From Salinimicrobium sediminilitoris (GTDB lineage Bacteria; Bacteroidota; Bacteroidia; Flavobacteriales; Flavobacteriaceae): DNA of 64,000 bases. This document shows positions 32,101-40,287 of this stretch, piece after piece. The position numbers were made by a program, and so were the translations under genes. The notes under the pieces were generated by a model, which did no database searches, had not been told where the DNA came from, and saw only the letters and a list, made by a program, of their open reading frames with translations. Every line of letters begins with the position of its first letter. Within the stretch, counting starts at the first letter, position 1. Where the stretch lies: contig NZ_JAIVCC010000017.1 of NCBI RefSeq assembly GCF_020866905.1, positions 173,761 to 237,760 on the forward strand, written 5' to 3'.

Positions 32101-32655
32101 GATTTTAGATATTTCATGAGAGGTTCTGAAACCGTCAAAAATATTCAGAAAAGGAACTCTTGATCTTAAAGTAGCTACTTGTGAAATAAGAGCGAAATCC
32201 TGAGCTTCCTGTACTGAGCCGCCAAAGAGCATAGAAAAGCCCGTTTGCCGGGCTGCCATAACATCTGAATGATCACCGAAAATTGAAAGTGCATGAGTTG
32301 CAATTGTACGCGCAGCGACATGTATCACATTGGGCAGCAATTCCCCTGCTATCTTATACATGTTCGGGATCATTAAAAGTAATCCCTGCGAGGCCGTAAA
32401 CGTTGTAGTAAGCGCTCCGGCTTGAAGTGAGCCATGAACAGCACCCGCAGCGCCACCTTCACTCTGCATTTCTACGATCTTTGGAACATTATTCCAAATA
32501 TTCTTTTTGCCTTTTGAACTATACACATCCACATGCTCTCCCATAGGAGAAGCCGGGGTGATAGGATAAATGGCACATACTTCATTCGTTTTATGTGCTA
32601 CACGGGCCACAGCTTCGTTGGCATCACAAATGAGCTTTGGAAAGTTTTTCACCAT
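29128..32655 (-). CDS. nifJ: Pyruvate:ferredoxin (flavodoxin) oxidoreductase
   Basis: Oxidises pyruvate with CoA to acetyl-CoA and CO2, reducing ferredoxin in the cytosol. Started at the ATG at 32655 it has 1175 residues, the usual length of the one-chain homodimeric enzyme. Domains in order are the pyruvate-binding N-terminus (AIYPITPASPMGEH), the gamma-type domain in the middle, two [4Fe-4S] motifs (CTQCNKCVAICP and CTGCDLCVAVCP, near residues 690-760), and the C-terminal thiamine diphosphate domain (GDGWAYDIGYGGVDH with SNTGGQ). Extra cluster cysteines are present (SGACSGCGE, NATGCSS). The longer frame to 32700 overlaps the ferredoxin gene and is not needed. It follows that ferredoxin by 26 bases, forming an operon. 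The enzyme is oxygen-sensitive in most hosts, so activity at low oxygen is likely. Confidence 0.97.
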   Translation of the reverse strand: MVKNFPKLICDANEAVARVAHKTNEVCAIYPITPASPMGEHVDVYSSKGKKNIWNNVPKIVEMQSEGGAAGAVHGSLQAGALTTTFTASQGLLLMIPNMYKIAGELLPNVIHVAARTIATHALSIFGDHSDVMAARQTGFSMLFGGSVQEAQDFALISQVATLRSRVPFLNIFDGFRTSHEISKIDGIPDEIIKAMMPEDKIMEHKKRSLDPDSPVIRGTSQNPDVFFQAREAANLYYQRVPEIVQEIMDEFYMHTGRRYNLFDYEGHPEAERVVVIMGSGEGAVRETVDTLLNSDEKVGVLIVRLYRPFSIKDFIARVPKTVKKIAVLDRTKEPGSTGDPLYLDVVTAFAETGGNIPQIIAGRYGLSSKEFNPAMVKGIFDELQKPQPKNHFTIGINDDVSFSSLLYNPVFKTKKNTFNCMFYGLGSDGTVGANKNSIKIIGETTDNYVQGYFVYDSKKAGSQTVSHLRFGPQPIFSSYLINTADFIACHQFNFVEKYDLLKKIKKGGTFLLNAPFSNEEVWDMLPKKMQEDIVEKELKFYVVDATKVAFEAKLGKRTNTVLQTCFFAISGVLPEDEAIQKIKDAIVKSYSHKGEKIVQMNFNAVDKSLEYLQKVNYPKQITSNKHLKPMMTGEADPFVKDVLGKILAGQGDELPVSAFPVDGTFPTGTTQYEKRGIADFVPVWDGADLCTQCNKCVAICPHAAIRAKVVPTTDLADAPASLTTVPAKGRPFSGTDSYILQVSPEDCTGCDLCVAVCPAQSKEVDNFKAINMRSKLDVAEAENKNWDYFTQLPYYDRTELQITNVKGSQFLEPLFEFSGACSGCGETPYIKMLTQLYGDSIMIANATGCSSIYGGNLPTTPYKKNEFGRGPAWANSLFEDNAEFGLGMRLALTKKQEIAVDLLKELEPVIGSELVNAILNNPETNEVQKKQKHADIDELKNILSTVGTPEALKLNELAEYLRKKAVWILGGDGWAYDIGYGGVDHVLASGEDINILVMDTEVYSNTGGQMSKATPLGASAKFAVSGKRTSKKSLALQAVSYQNVYVAQVAIGAKDMQTLKAIEEAAAYPGPSIIIAYSHCGEHGYDLKHGPRQQEKAVETGYWPLFRFDPSKDKGKRFKLDSKPPQAPLKEFMYNETRFTRVAKENAEIGASLLKQAQDEVESKWERLELYRDM

Positions 32656-32681
32656 GATATTTCCGGTTGTTGGTTCACTTA

Positions 32682-33032
32682 TTAAGCTCCATGAAGCCAC
32701 ACTTTTTTCTCTAACAATTGCTCTTCACTCTCTTCCATGTCTTCCCTCGGGTGAATACAGTCTACAGGACACACAGAAACACACTGCGGATTATCATGGA
32801 AGCCTTTACACTCGGTACATTTATCGGCTACAATAAAGTAGAATTCATCAGATAATGCTTCCTGTTGTTCATTTGCATCCATTTCTTCACCACGGGGAGT
32901 GGTTACAATTCCTTCAAGTGCAGTTTCATCTGCCAATGACCATTCCTGATCTGGTTCGTAAATAGCATTATTCGGACATTCCGAAATACATGCGTCGCAG
33001 TTGATACATTCGTCTGTTATAAAAAGAGCCAT
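32682..33032 (-). CDS. Ferredoxin, 2[4Fe-4S] type
   Basis: A 116-residue electron carrier, probably the acceptor of the oxidoreductase encoded next. The first cluster motif is CINCDACISECP (Cys9, 12, 15, 19). The second, CTECKGFHDNPQCVSVCP, has the long C-x8-C spacing of Alvin-type (YfhL-like) ferredoxins, which have very low redox potential. A region of about 45 residues with acidic character separates the two motifs, longer than in the shortest ferredoxins. Translation from the ATG at 33032 removes twelve weak upstream codons and gives the usual MALFITDEC start. It is the first gene of the leftward operon, with its promoter at 33069-33112. Confidence 0.93.
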   Translation of the reverse strand: MALFITDECINCDACISECPNNAIYEPDQEWSLADETALEGIVTTPRGEEMDANEQQEALSDEFYFIVADKCTECKGFHDNPQCVSVCPVDCIHPREDMEESEEQLLEKKVWLHGA

Positions 33033-33068
33033 AACTAAAGGTTTTAAATTATTACTTGATTTTCCCAA

Positions 33069-33112
33069 TAAAAGTATTGTGGCTTTACCTGCTCAAACAT
33101 GACGGTCGTCAT
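33069..33112 (-). promoter_or_regulatory. Promoter of the ferredoxin-nifJ operon with operator
   Basis: On the minus strand ATGACG-AC-CGTCAT (33112 to 33099), one base, TTTG (33097-33094), 17 bases, TACTTTTA (33076-33069), matching TAnnTTTG at five of six fixed bases. A start near 33064 leaves a leader of about 32 bases and puts the dyad centre at about -41.5. The dyad has perfect six-base arms. The geometry mirrors the KOR promoter on the other strand exactly. Confidence 0.7.
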
Positions 33113-33124
33113 ATTTTATTTAAC

Positions 33125-33139
33125 TAAGAATTATTCTTA
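33125..33139. promoter_or_regulatory. Central dyad between the two divergent promoters
   Basis: TAAGAA-TTA-TTCTTA is a perfect six-base-arm palindrome near the middle of the divergent promoter region, between the two TGA-N6-TCA operators. It is AT-rich and unlike them in sequence. It could bind a second regulator, or be chance in AT-rich DNA. Confidence 0.35.
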
Positions 33140-33161
33140 ATAAGCTCATTTTAAAAACAAT

Positions 33162-33205
33162 ATGACCTGCATCATATTTCCTGCTGCCGAATAAAAATAC
33201 ATTTG
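33162..33205 (+). promoter_or_regulatory. Promoter of the KOR-complex I block with operator
   Basis: ATGA-CCTGCA-TCAT (33162-33175), one base, TTTC (33177-33180), 17 bases, then a perfect TACATTTG -7 element (33198-33205). A start near 33210 leaves a leader of about 48 bases, and the dyad centre lies near -41.5. The arms can be extended to ATATGA/TCATAT. The arrangement is the mirror image of the ferredoxin promoter 100 bases away. Confidence 0.72.
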
Positions 33206-33257
33206 AGACAACATCTGCACCTTTTGGTCTATCCGGAAGGTCTCTAAACTAAAATGT

Positions 33258-35114
33258 ATGATAGCAGCAGAAAAACCCAGATCCGAGGCTGAAGCTCTGG
33301 AGGCCGTAGTGATCCGCTTTGTGGGAGATTCCGGTGACGGAATGCAGCTCACGGGAACTCAATTTTCTGATACCTCGGCCATGTTTGGCAATGACGTGGC
33401 AACTTTCCCTAATTACCCTTCTGAAATACGGGCTCCCCAGGGTAGTCTCTATGGGGTTTCAGGATTCCAGGTCCACATTGGTAGTGTGGAGATCAGCACA
33501 CCGGGTGACAATGTAGACCTGCTGGTAGCGATGAACCCTGCAGGCCTTAAGACAAACCTTTATGCGGTAAAACCGGGGCAGACGATTATTGTAGATGCAG
33601 ATTCCTTTACAAAAAAGAACCTGGAGAAGGCGCAGTACGCCACTAATCCTCTGGAAGACGGAAGTCTCTCCAATTACAGGGTGATCCAGGTGCCAATGTC
33701 TTCTTTGACCAAAGAAGCGTTAAAAAACATTGAAGGTCTTGATCAAAAGATGATCACCCGCAGCAAAAATATGTTTGCTCTCGGAATGGTTTACTGGCTT
33801 TACAGCCGTTCTCCTGAACATACTATAGAATTCTTCAACAAGAAGTTTAAAACAAAACCTCATCTTATTGAGGCAAATACAAAGGTTCTCAATGCCGGTT
33901 ATTTCTATGCTGAAACTATTGAGCTAATCCCTAACTCCTATAGTGTATCGCCTGCAAAGATGCAGAGTGGCACATACAGGATCATTATGGGAAATACAGC
34001 CACAGCATGGGGATTTCTGGCCGCAGCTGAAAAATCGGGGCTGGAGCTATTTTTAGGATCCTATCCAATTACTCCCGCAACCGATATCCTGCATGAGCTG
34101 GTAAAGCATAAGCATTTCGGTGTAAAAGCCTTCCAGGCCGAAGATGAGATCGCCGGGATCACCTCGGCAATCGGTGCATCTTTCGCCGGAGATCTGGCTA
34201 TCACCACCACCTCAGGTCCCGGACTTGCTCTTAAAGGAGAAGCTTTAGGCCTTGCAATGATGATCGAGTTACCGCTGGTTGTAGTAAACGTGCAGCGTGG
34301 AGGACCATCAACAGGTTTACCAACTAAAACCGAACAATCTGACCTGCTACAAGCGATGTACGGCCGTAACGGGGAAAGCCCGGTGATCGTGATCGCCGCA
34401 AGTACTCCGGCGAACTGTTTTACTTACGCATATCAGGCAGCCAAACTGGCCCTGGAGCATATGACTCCGGTGGTACTATTGACCGACGGTTATATCGCTA
34501 ACGGTTCAGCTCCATGGAGGATCAGAAAAGTAGAAGATCTGCCCGAGATTAAAACCAGGAAAGTTACTGAGGTAAAAGAAAACTGGCATCCCTACAACAG
34601 GGACGAAATAACCTTAGCCAGGGATTGGGCTGTTCCCGGCACCCCCGAACTTGAACATCGCGTTGGAGGCCTTGAAAAAGATCAAAAGACCGGAAACGTT
34701 TCCCACGTGCCCGAAAACCATGAAGTAATGACTCAGGTAAGGGCCGAAAAAGTGAAAAGGGTACAGAGTTTCATTCCTGATCTCATTCCCGAATTTGCTT
34801 CAGAAGGTGATCTGCTTATCGTAGGATGGGGCGGCACATATGGTTCTCTTCACACCGCTGCCAAACAACTTTATGACGAAGGCTCCAGAAATATTGGATT
34901 CGCTCATTTCAACTATATCAATCCGCTTCCGCGAAACACGGAGGAAGTGTTCAAAAAGTTCAAAAAGATAGTTGTGTGTGAATTGAACAGTGGTCAATTC
35001 GCCAGCATTCTCAGGATGAACTTTAGCAGGGAATTCCTTCAGTATAATAAGGTCCAGGGACTTCCATTTGCCAATACCGAGCTTATAGAGAAATTCAAAC
35101 AAATTGTAGAATAA
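33258..35114 (+). CDS. korA: 2-oxoacid:ferredoxin oxidoreductase, gamma-alpha fusion subunit
   Basis: With the beta subunit encoded next it oxidises a 2-oxoacid, most likely 2-oxoglutarate, to its CoA ester and reduces ferredoxin. The 618-residue chain joins a gamma domain (about 18-200, IRFVGDSGDGMQLTG) to an alpha domain (about 235-618, LFLGSYPITPATDILHEL and TTSGPGLALKGEALG). This fusion is the normal form in Bacteroidota and actinobacteria. The start at ATG 33258 follows the dyad promoter. The beta gene begins one base after the stop. Together they offer a ferredoxin-linked bypass of 2-oxoglutarate dehydrogenase in the TCA cycle. Substrate is inferred from family resemblance, not proven by residues. 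Confidence 0.93.
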   Translation: MIAAEKPRSEAEALEAVVIRFVGDSGDGMQLTGTQFSDTSAMFGNDVATFPNYPSEIRAPQGSLYGVSGFQVHIGSVEISTPGDNVDLLVAMNPAGLKTNLYAVKPGQTIIVDADSFTKKNLEKAQYATNPLEDGSLSNYRVIQVPMSSLTKEALKNIEGLDQKMITRSKNMFALGMVYWLYSRSPEHTIEFFNKKFKTKPHLIEANTKVLNAGYFYAETIELIPNSYSVSPAKMQSGTYRIIMGNTATAWGFLAAAEKSGLELFLGSYPITPATDILHELVKHKHFGVKAFQAEDEIAGITSAIGASFAGDLAITTTSGPGLALKGEALGLAMMIELPLVVVNVQRGGPSTGLPTKTEQSDLLQAMYGRNGESPVIVIAASTPANCFTYAYQAAKLALEHMTPVVLLTDGYIANGSAPWRIRKVEDLPEIKTRKVTEVKENWHPYNRDEITLARDWAVPGTPELEHRVGGLEKDQKTGNVSHVPENHEVMTQVRAEKVKRVQSFIPDLIPEFASEGDLLIVGWGGTYGSLHTAAKQLYDEGSRNIGFAHFNYINPLPRNTEEVFKKFKKIVVCELNSGQFASILRMNFSREFLQYNKVQGLPFANTELIEKFKQIVE

Positions 35115-35115
35115 C

Positions 35116-36129
35116 ATGGAAACAGTAACTGCAAATAAGTACACTTATAAGGATTTTGCAAATGACCAGGAGGTAAGATGGTGTCCCGGCTGTGACGACT
35201 ATGTTATTCTAAGGTCTGTACAAAAAGCCCTGCCCGAAATGGGTGTCAAAAAGGAGGATGTGGTGTTCATTTCAGGAATTGGCTGCTCATCCCGCTTCCC
35301 CTATTACATGGGAACTTACGGGATGCACGGAATTCACGGAAGGGCTCCGGCAATTGCTTCGGGAGTGAAATTAGCCAATCCAAACCTCAGCGTTTGGGTG
35401 ATCACCGGTGATGGTGACAGCATGGCTATTGGTGGAAATCATTTCATCCACGTCTTGAGAAGGAATATTGACCTCAACATCATCCTGTTCAACAACGAGA
35501 TCTACGGGTTAACAAAAGGACAATTCTCCCCTACCTCGCTGGTAGGTCAAAAAACCAAATCTTCTCCTTTTGGAAACACTCAGCCACCATTCTCCCCGGG
35601 AGAACTGGCCATAGGTGCACAGGCAAGGTTCTTTGCCCGGATTGGTGGAAATGCTCCAAAAGAGATGACCGATATCTTCATTGAAGCTGAAAAGTTTAAG
35701 GGCACTTCTTTAGTAGAGGTCCTGCAAAACTGCGTGATCTTCAATGACGGGTGTTACGTTAAGTACACAGACAAGTCAGTAAGAGAAGATAAGCAGTTGT
35801 TCGTGGAGCATGGAAGGCCAATGATCTTCGGAAAAGAGCGCAACAAAGGACTAGTGCTAAATAAGCTGAAGCTGGAGGTAGTAACTATTGGAGAAAATGG
35901 CGTGACTGAAGAAGATATTCTTGTACACGACGCCAAAGAAAAAGATCCTACCATGCACCAAATGCTGGTGAGATTGGAATATCCTTTAGTAACAGGAATT
36001 ATAAGGAGTTATGACGATGTTACCCTGGAAGAGAGAGAAGATGCGCTCACAGCGCAGATAAAGTCAAAGTCAAAATTTAAACAGACAGATGACCTTTTCT
36101 TTTCGGGAGAAACCTATGAAGTAAAGTAG
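35116..36129 (+). CDS. korB: 2-oxoacid:ferredoxin oxidoreductase, beta subunit
   Basis: Binds thiamine diphosphate and one [4Fe-4S] cluster. The 337-residue protein has the thiamine motif VITGDGDSMAIGGNH (about residues 95-109) and NNEIYGLTKGQ, plus cluster cysteines in WCPGC (Cys18 and 21), GIGCSS and a later GCYVKYT. HGIHGRAPAIASG is typical of KorB. It starts one base after korA, so they are translated as a pair. A gap of 74 bases with its own dyad promoter separates it from nuoA, the first complex I gene, and the order kor then nuo suggests that the reduced ferredoxin made here is used there. Confidence 0.93.
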   Translation: METVTANKYTYKDFANDQEVRWCPGCDDYVILRSVQKALPEMGVKKEDVVFISGIGCSSRFPYYMGTYGMHGIHGRAPAIASGVKLANPNLSVWVITGDGDSMAIGGNHFIHVLRRNIDLNIILFNNEIYGLTKGQFSPTSLVGQKTKSSPFGNTQPPFSPGELAIGAQARFFARIGGNAPKEMTDIFIEAEKFKGTSLVEVLQNCVIFNDGCYVKYTDKSVREDKQLFVEHGRPMIFGKERNKGLVLNKLKLEVVTIGENGVTEEDILVHDAKEKDPTMHQMLVRLEYPLVTGIIRSYDDVTLEEREDALTAQIKSKSKFKQTDDLFFSGETYEVK

Positions 36130-36132
36130 CGT

Positions 36133-36180
36133 AGAACTGATCTTCATCAGTTCTTACCTGCAACTGAAACGTTAATTTTA
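36133..36180 (+). promoter_or_regulatory. Promoter of the nuo operon with operator dyad
   Basis: CTGA-TCTTCA-TCAG (36137-36150) inside a longer perfect repeat AGAACTGAT-CTTC-ATCAGTTCT (36133-36154), then TCTT at the -33 place (36152-36155), 17 bases, and TAATTTTA (36173-36180), five of six fixed -7 positions. The spacing equals that of the KOR, ferredoxin, porin and YceI promoters. The same repeat could fold in the korB-nuoA transcript as a hairpin. A second small stem GTTAAT/ATTAAC is at 36171-36185. Confidence 0.5.
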
Positions 36181-36203
36181 TTAACAAATAAACCTGTATT
36201 AAA

Positions 36204-36554
36204 ATGGGTTCAGAAGCAATCATCGTTTTTCTTATCGCGGGGATCGTATTGGTCGCCGGCGCTAACTTTCTCTCCAACCTCATCTCTCCAAAATCTGACA
36301 ACCCAGCCAAGAGGGAACCCTATGAAAGTGGAATGACCACTATAGGTCCCACCTGGGTTCAGTTTAAAGTAGGCTACTACCTCTTTGCCATTCTCTTTCT
36401 CATTTTTGATGTGGAAGTTGCCTTTTTGGTGCCGTGGGCAGTAGTATTTGGAGAAATGGGAAGTATTGCCCTGGTAGAGATCCTCATCTTCCTCTTCATC
36501 CTGGGATTGGGATTAGCATATGCATGGAAAAAAGGAGCATTAAAATGGGAATAG
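36204..36554 (+). CDS. nuoA: Complex I subunit A
   Basis: A small membrane subunit of respiratory complex I that helps build the quinone chamber. The 116-residue protein has three hydrophobic segments, at about 5-25, 62-82 and 88-108, and the family motif KREPYESG in the first loop, followed by RVGYYLF-like [19 protein letters not shown]. It is the first gene of an eleven-gene nuo operon without nuoE, nuoF or nuoG. Its stop overlaps the start of nuoB by ten bases, so translation of the two is coupled. Confidence 0.96.
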   Translation: MGSEAIIVFLIAGIVLVAGANFLSNLISPKSDNPAKREPYESGMTTIGPTWVQFKVGYYLFAILFLIFDVEVAFLVPWAVVFGEMGSIALVEILIFLFILGLGLAYAWKKGALKWE

Positions 36555-37126
36555 TAAACAATAAAGAACAGGCTGCCCAAAAAGGCGAAATTCCGGCAGA
36601 TTTTCCGGGAGACGTAATTCCTGCAGGAAACGGTGGGAATATCCTGGTCACTTCTCTTGATAAAGTAATTAACTGGGGGCGTGCCAACTCTCTTTGGTCG
36701 CTCTATTTCGGCACCAGTTGTTGTGCCATTGAGATGATGCAGACCGGTGCTGCACGTCATGATTATTCCCGCTTTGGTTTTGAAGTTGCACGCCCGTCCC
36801 CCAGGCAAGCCGACCTTATCATTATTGCGGGAACTATTACCACAAAAATGGCTCCTGTACTACGGCGTTTGTACGACCAGATGGCCGAGCCAAAATATGT
36901 AATAGCCATGGGTGCCTGCGCCATTAGCGGCGGACCATTCTTTTACAATTCCTATTCGGTAGTAAAAGGTGCAGACCACGTGATCCCGGTAGATGTTTAC
37001 GTACCCGGCTGTCCGCCAAGGCCTGAAGCTCTTCTTGACGGAATGATCATGCTACAGCAAAAGATCCTGAAGGAGAAAAGACTGGAAAAACCGAATCCAA
37101 TAGACGGTTTTGATGAAGGAAATTAA
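36545..37126 (+). CDS. nuoB: Complex I subunit B, N2 cluster
   Basis: Holds cluster N2, the last iron-sulfur centre before quinone. The 193-residue protein started at ATG 36545 has the family cysteines Cys59 and Cys60 (TSCCAIEMM), Cys125 (GACAISGG) and Cys156 (PGCPPRPE). A longer frame from 36434 overlaps nuoA and is not the gene. It overlaps nuoA by ten bases and precedes nuoC by six. Without nuoEFG, electrons must enter through NuoI and reach N2 in this subunit. Confidence 0.96.
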   Translation: MGIVNNKEQAAQKGEIPADFPGDVIPAGNGGNILVTSLDKVINWGRANSLWSLYFGTSCCAIEMMQTGAARHDYSRFGFEVARPSPRQADLIIIAGTITTKMAPVLRRLYDQMAEPKYVIAMGACAISGGPFFYNSYSVVKGADHVIPVDVYVPGCPPRPEALLDGMIMLQQKILKEKRLEKPNPIDGFDEGN

Positions 37127-37132
37127 AATGTA

Positions 37133-37615
37133 ATGGCCATGACCAACGAAGCACTGCAACAAACCATTTTAAGCTGGTTTCCGGATCCCGAATTCACTCA
37201 GCCACAATTCTCTGAAGAAGGCTCTCAATATCTTACCGTTAATACTGAACCCGAACAGCTGCACGAACTCATGCAACTGCTCAAAAATAATCCCGAAACC
37301 CATTTTGATTACCTGTTCTGCCTCACAGGGGTAGATTATGGAAAAGAATTAGGAGTAGTATATCATCTGGAGTCCACTGTTCACAGGCACATGCTGGTAG
37401 TAAAAGTACAGACAGAGGAACGTGAAAATCCTGTCTTAGAAAGTGTACAGGATCTTTGGGCTACCGCCAATTATCACGAACGGGAGGTTTATGATTTCTT
37501 CGGAATAATATTCAGAAACCATCCCAATTTAAAACGACTTTTCCTTACTGAAGACTGGGAAGGTTACCCACTACGAAAGGATTATGTGGATGAAATGAAC
37601 ATGGTTGTAAAATAG
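37133..37615 (+). CDS. nuoC: Complex I subunit C
   Basis: Peripheral-arm subunit next to NuoD. The 160-residue product carries the 30-kDa signature ERE(V)YDFFGI(I)F (TANYHEREVYDFFGI) and HPNLKRLFLTEDWEGYPLRKDY near its end. It is separate from nuoD here, unlike the fused nuoCD of E. coli. Starts at 37133 or two codons later at 37139 are possible. It begins six bases after nuoB and ends five bases before nuoD. Confidence 0.94.
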   Translation: MAMTNEALQQTILSWFPDPEFTQPQFSEEGSQYLTVNTEPEQLHELMQLLKNNPETHFDYLFCLTGVDYGKELGVVYHLESTVHRHMLVVKVQTEERENPVLESVQDLWATANYHEREVYDFFGIIFRNHPNLKRLFLTEDWEGYPLRKDYVDEMNMVVK

Positions 37616-37620
37616 GAATT

Positions 37621-38757
37621 ATGGAAACAGCTATAAAAGAACCCACGACATCAAAATCGAACTTCAAGTCCGAAGAATATTTCATTAACATGGGGCCGCA
37701 GCACCCTGCGACCCACGGAGTATTACGACTGCTGCTTACTATTGATGGAGAGATCATAAAAAAGGTAGATCCGGATCTCGGTTATATCCACCGCTCCATA
37801 GAGAAAATGTGTGAGAAAAACAGCTATCAGCAGATCGTTCACCTAACAGACCGGCTTGATTACCTATCGTCTCACATCAACAACGAAGCAGTTTGTCTCT
37901 GCGTTGAAAATGCGTTGGAACTGGAAGTGCCCGAAAGGGTAAAAGTGATCCGAACCATTTTAGGTGAGCTTACCCGCATCGCCTCTCATACCTTATGGTG
38001 GGGCGTAATGGGAATGGACGTAGGGGCGCTTACCTCCTACTTCTACGGCTTCAGGGATCGCGAAATGATCAACGACATCTTTGAAGAAACCTGCGGTGCC
38101 CGCCTTACCATGAATTACAATATTCCCGGCGGACTTATGCAGGACATCCATCCTAATTTTGTAAAAAGGGTAAAGGAATTCATCCCTCACTTCAGGTCTA
38201 AGCTTCCTGAATATGACCGACTGCTCACCGGCAATATCATCTTTCAGAAAAGAACAAAAGGAGTAGGCATTTTAACCAAAGAAGATGCAATCAACTTTGG
38301 TGCATCAGGACCAGTAGCACGAGCTTCAGGTTACTCCTGTGACGTGAGAAAGCACCACCCATACAGCGCCCTTGACAGAGTAAACTTCACTGAAGCGCTT
38401 GATACTACAGGAGATTCCTTCGCAAGATACCAGGTAAGAATTGCCGAGATGTGGGAATCTCTAAACATTATTGAACAACTTATAGATAACATTCCTGAAG
38501 GCGATTTCAAGGTTGCTACTAACGCAGTGATCAAGCTTCCAAAAGGAGATTTTTACCAAAAAGTTGAGACCGCCAGAGGGGAATTTGGAGTCTACATCAT
38601 TAGTACCGGAACAAAGAATCCGTACCGGGTGAAGTTTCGTTCTCCGGGGCTATCGAACCTTTCCCTGCTCAACCACATTACAGTGGGCGGGAAAATTGGG
38701 GACCTGGTCGCCACCATGGCCACTATAGATATTGTTGTACCAGATATTGATCGTTAA
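37621..38757 (+). CDS. nuoD: Complex I subunit D
   Basis: Forms the quinone-reducing site together with NuoB. The 378-residue 49-kDa subunit has the quinone-pocket motif [12 protein letters not shown] (about residues 22-35) and YIHRSIEKM shortly after, plus GPVARASG and [10 protein letters not shown] near the end. Length is near the family norm. Ten bases separate it from nuoH, the place where nuoE, nuoF and nuoG stand in fourteen-gene operons. There is no remnant of them. Confidence 0.95.
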   Translation: METAIKEPTTSKSNFKSEEYFINMGPQHPATHGVLRLLLTIDGEIIKKVDPDLGYIHRSIEKMCEKNSYQQIVHLTDRLDYLSSHINNEAVCLCVENALELEVPERVKVIRTILGELTRIASHTLWWGVMGMDVGALTSYFYGFRDREMINDIFEETCGARLTMNYNIPGGLMQDIHPNFVKRVKEFIPHFRSKLPEYDRLLTGNIIFQKRTKGVGILTKEDAINFGASGPVARASGYSCDVRKHHPYSALDRVNFTEALDTTGDSFARYQVRIAEMWESLNIIEQLIDNIPEGDFKVATNAVIKLPKGDFYQKVETARGEFGVYIISTGTKNPYRVKFRSPGLSNLSLLNHITVGGKIGDLVATMATIDIVVPDIDR

Positions 38758-38767
38758 CCTGAAAACA

Positions 38768-39802
38768 ATGAACAGCATTTCTCACATAATTGATTGGTTT
38801 ATAAATACAGAGGTGTTGAATATGGCCATGATCGCCCTAATCTACCTTACTGTCTTTGCCGTGCTGGGATTGTTCCTGGTTTTGCTGGAAAGAAAGGTAG
38901 CTGCATGGTTTCAGCTGCGGATAGGCCCCAACCGTGTGGGTTACCTGGGATTGTTCCAAACAATTGCCGATGCTTTAAAACTGGTTTCCAAAGAACTTAC
39001 CGGAACTGAAAAAGCCGACAAATTTCTTTACAACCTCGCACCCTATTTTGTCATCGTCACCTCATTAATGGCTTTAGCTGTTTTTCCATTCACCAAAGAC
39101 CTGCAGGCATTTGACATTAATATCGGGATTTTCTTTCTAATCGCTATTTCCTCTATTGGAGTTATAGGAATTCTTTTGGGAGGATGGAGCAGCAATAACA
39201 AGTTTGCTCTTATTGGCGCTATGCGAAGCGGAGTTCAAACTGTAAGTTATGAACTTTCCGTTGGGCTTTCTTTACTGACAATGGTGATCCTGACCGGCAG
39301 CCTTCAGCTTTCTGAGATCATTGAAGTACAAAAGGGTGGCTGGTTGATCGTACAGGGACATATTCCTGCCATCATTGCTTTTATGATCTATATGATCTCA
39401 GGTACAGCCGAAACCAATCGTGCTCCTTTCGACATGGTGGAAGCAGAATCTGAACTTGGAGCAGGATACCATACGGAATATTCCGGGATGAAGTTCGCTT
39501 ACTTCTTCCTGGCAGAGTTTATCAATATGTTCATCATAGCTGCCATCGCCACAACGGTGTTTTTCGGAGGCTGGTTGTCTCCTTTCGGGATCACAGAGTC
39601 CCTGCCATGGATGGGCCTCTTCTGGTTTCTCGCGAAAACGTTTGTGCTGGTGTTTCTAATGATGTGGTTCCGCTGGACTTTTCCGAGGCTTAGGATAGAT
39701 CAGCTGTTAACGCTTGAGTGGAAATATCTACTCCCAATCAACCTGGTGAACCTGGTGCTAATGGCCGTAATCGTATGGCTTAACCTTACCATTCAAATCT
39801 AA
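38768..39802 (+). CDS. nuoH: Complex I subunit H
   Basis: Membrane subunit that joins the quinone site to the proton-pumping arm. From ATG 38768 it has 344 residues with eight or so hydrophobic segments. Hallmarks include [20 protein letters not shown] near the start and the acidic E-x4-E loop [25 protein letters not shown], given here by its parts AETNRAPFD and [15 protein letters not shown]. An upstream in-frame start at 38732 lies inside nuoD and is unlikely. It begins ten bases after nuoD. Confidence 0.95.
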   Translation: MNSISHIIDWFINTEVLNMAMIALIYLTVFAVLGLFLVLLERKVAAWFQLRIGPNRVGYLGLFQTIADALKLVSKELTGTEKADKFLYNLAPYFVIVTSLMALAVFPFTKDLQAFDINIGIFFLIAISSIGVIGILLGGWSSNNKFALIGAMRSGVQTVSYELSVGLSLLTMVILTGSLQLSEIIEVQKGGWLIVQGHIPAIIAFMIYMISGTAETNRAPFDMVEAESELGAGYHTEYSGMKFAYFFLAEFINMFIIAAIATTVFFGGWLSPFGITESLPWMGLFWFLAKTFVLVFLMMWFRWTFPRLRIDQLLTLEWKYLLPINLVNLVLMAVIVWLNLTIQI

Positions 39803-39807
39803 TTGCT

Positions 39808-40284
39808 ATGGGTTATTTCTCTAACATATACTACGGAATTGGAACCCTTCTCACAGGAATGAGGGTCACCGGAAAGTATTTCATAAATGCCCGAAAGGGT
39901 GCTATTACTCAGCAATATCCCGATAACCGTGACACATTAAAGATGTTCGAACGCTTCCGTGGGGAAGTGGTCATGCCGCACGATGAGAACAACGAACACA
40001 GCTGTACCGGCTGCCAGAAGTGTGAAATTGCCTGCCCTAACGGAAGTATCGAGATCATTTGGGACCGGGTAATCGATCCCGAAACCGGAAAAAAGAAGAA
40101 AGCAATAGATCAACACATCTACCACTTCGGAATGTGCACCCAGTGCGGACTCTGTGTCGATGCCTGCCCTTCGGATGCAATAAAATGGGCGCAGAACTTC
40201 GAGAACTCTGTCTATGACAGGACTCAGCTTACGAGAATTTTAAATAAACCCGGTTCGAAGGTGAGAGCCGGAGTAGAAGAATAA
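39808..40284 (+). CDS. nuoI: Complex I subunit I, 2[4Fe-4S]
   Basis: Carries clusters N6a and N6b that pass electrons to N2 in NuoB. The 158-residue protein has CTGCQKCEIACP (Cys66, 69, 72, 76) and CTQCGLCVDACP (Cys110, 113, 116, 120). In an eleven-subunit complex without the NADH module, NuoI is the most exposed cluster subunit and thus the likely docking site for reduced ferredoxin, as in photosynthetic and archaeal relatives. The residues do not by themselves prove that. It lies five bases after nuoH and three before nuoJ. Confidence 0.95.
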   Translation: MGYFSNIYYGIGTLLTGMRVTGKYFINARKGAITQQYPDNRDTLKMFERFRGEVVMPHDENNEHSCTGCQKCEIACPNGSIEIIWDRVIDPETGKKKKAIDQHIYHFGMCTQCGLCVDACPSDAIKWAQNFENSVYDRTQLTRILNKPGSKVRAGVEE

Positions 40285-40287
40285 GCC

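Noticed and set aside
32656-32700. Longer N-terminus for nifJ overlapping the ferredoxin gene
   Set aside because: The 15 extra residues do not resemble the conserved enzyme start, which begins at MVKNFPKLICDANEA.
38757-38768. Possible frameshifted or remnant nuoE, nuoF, nuoG between nuoD and nuoH
   Set aside because: The gap is ten bases; no remnant can be present, so the genes are absent here rather than broken.
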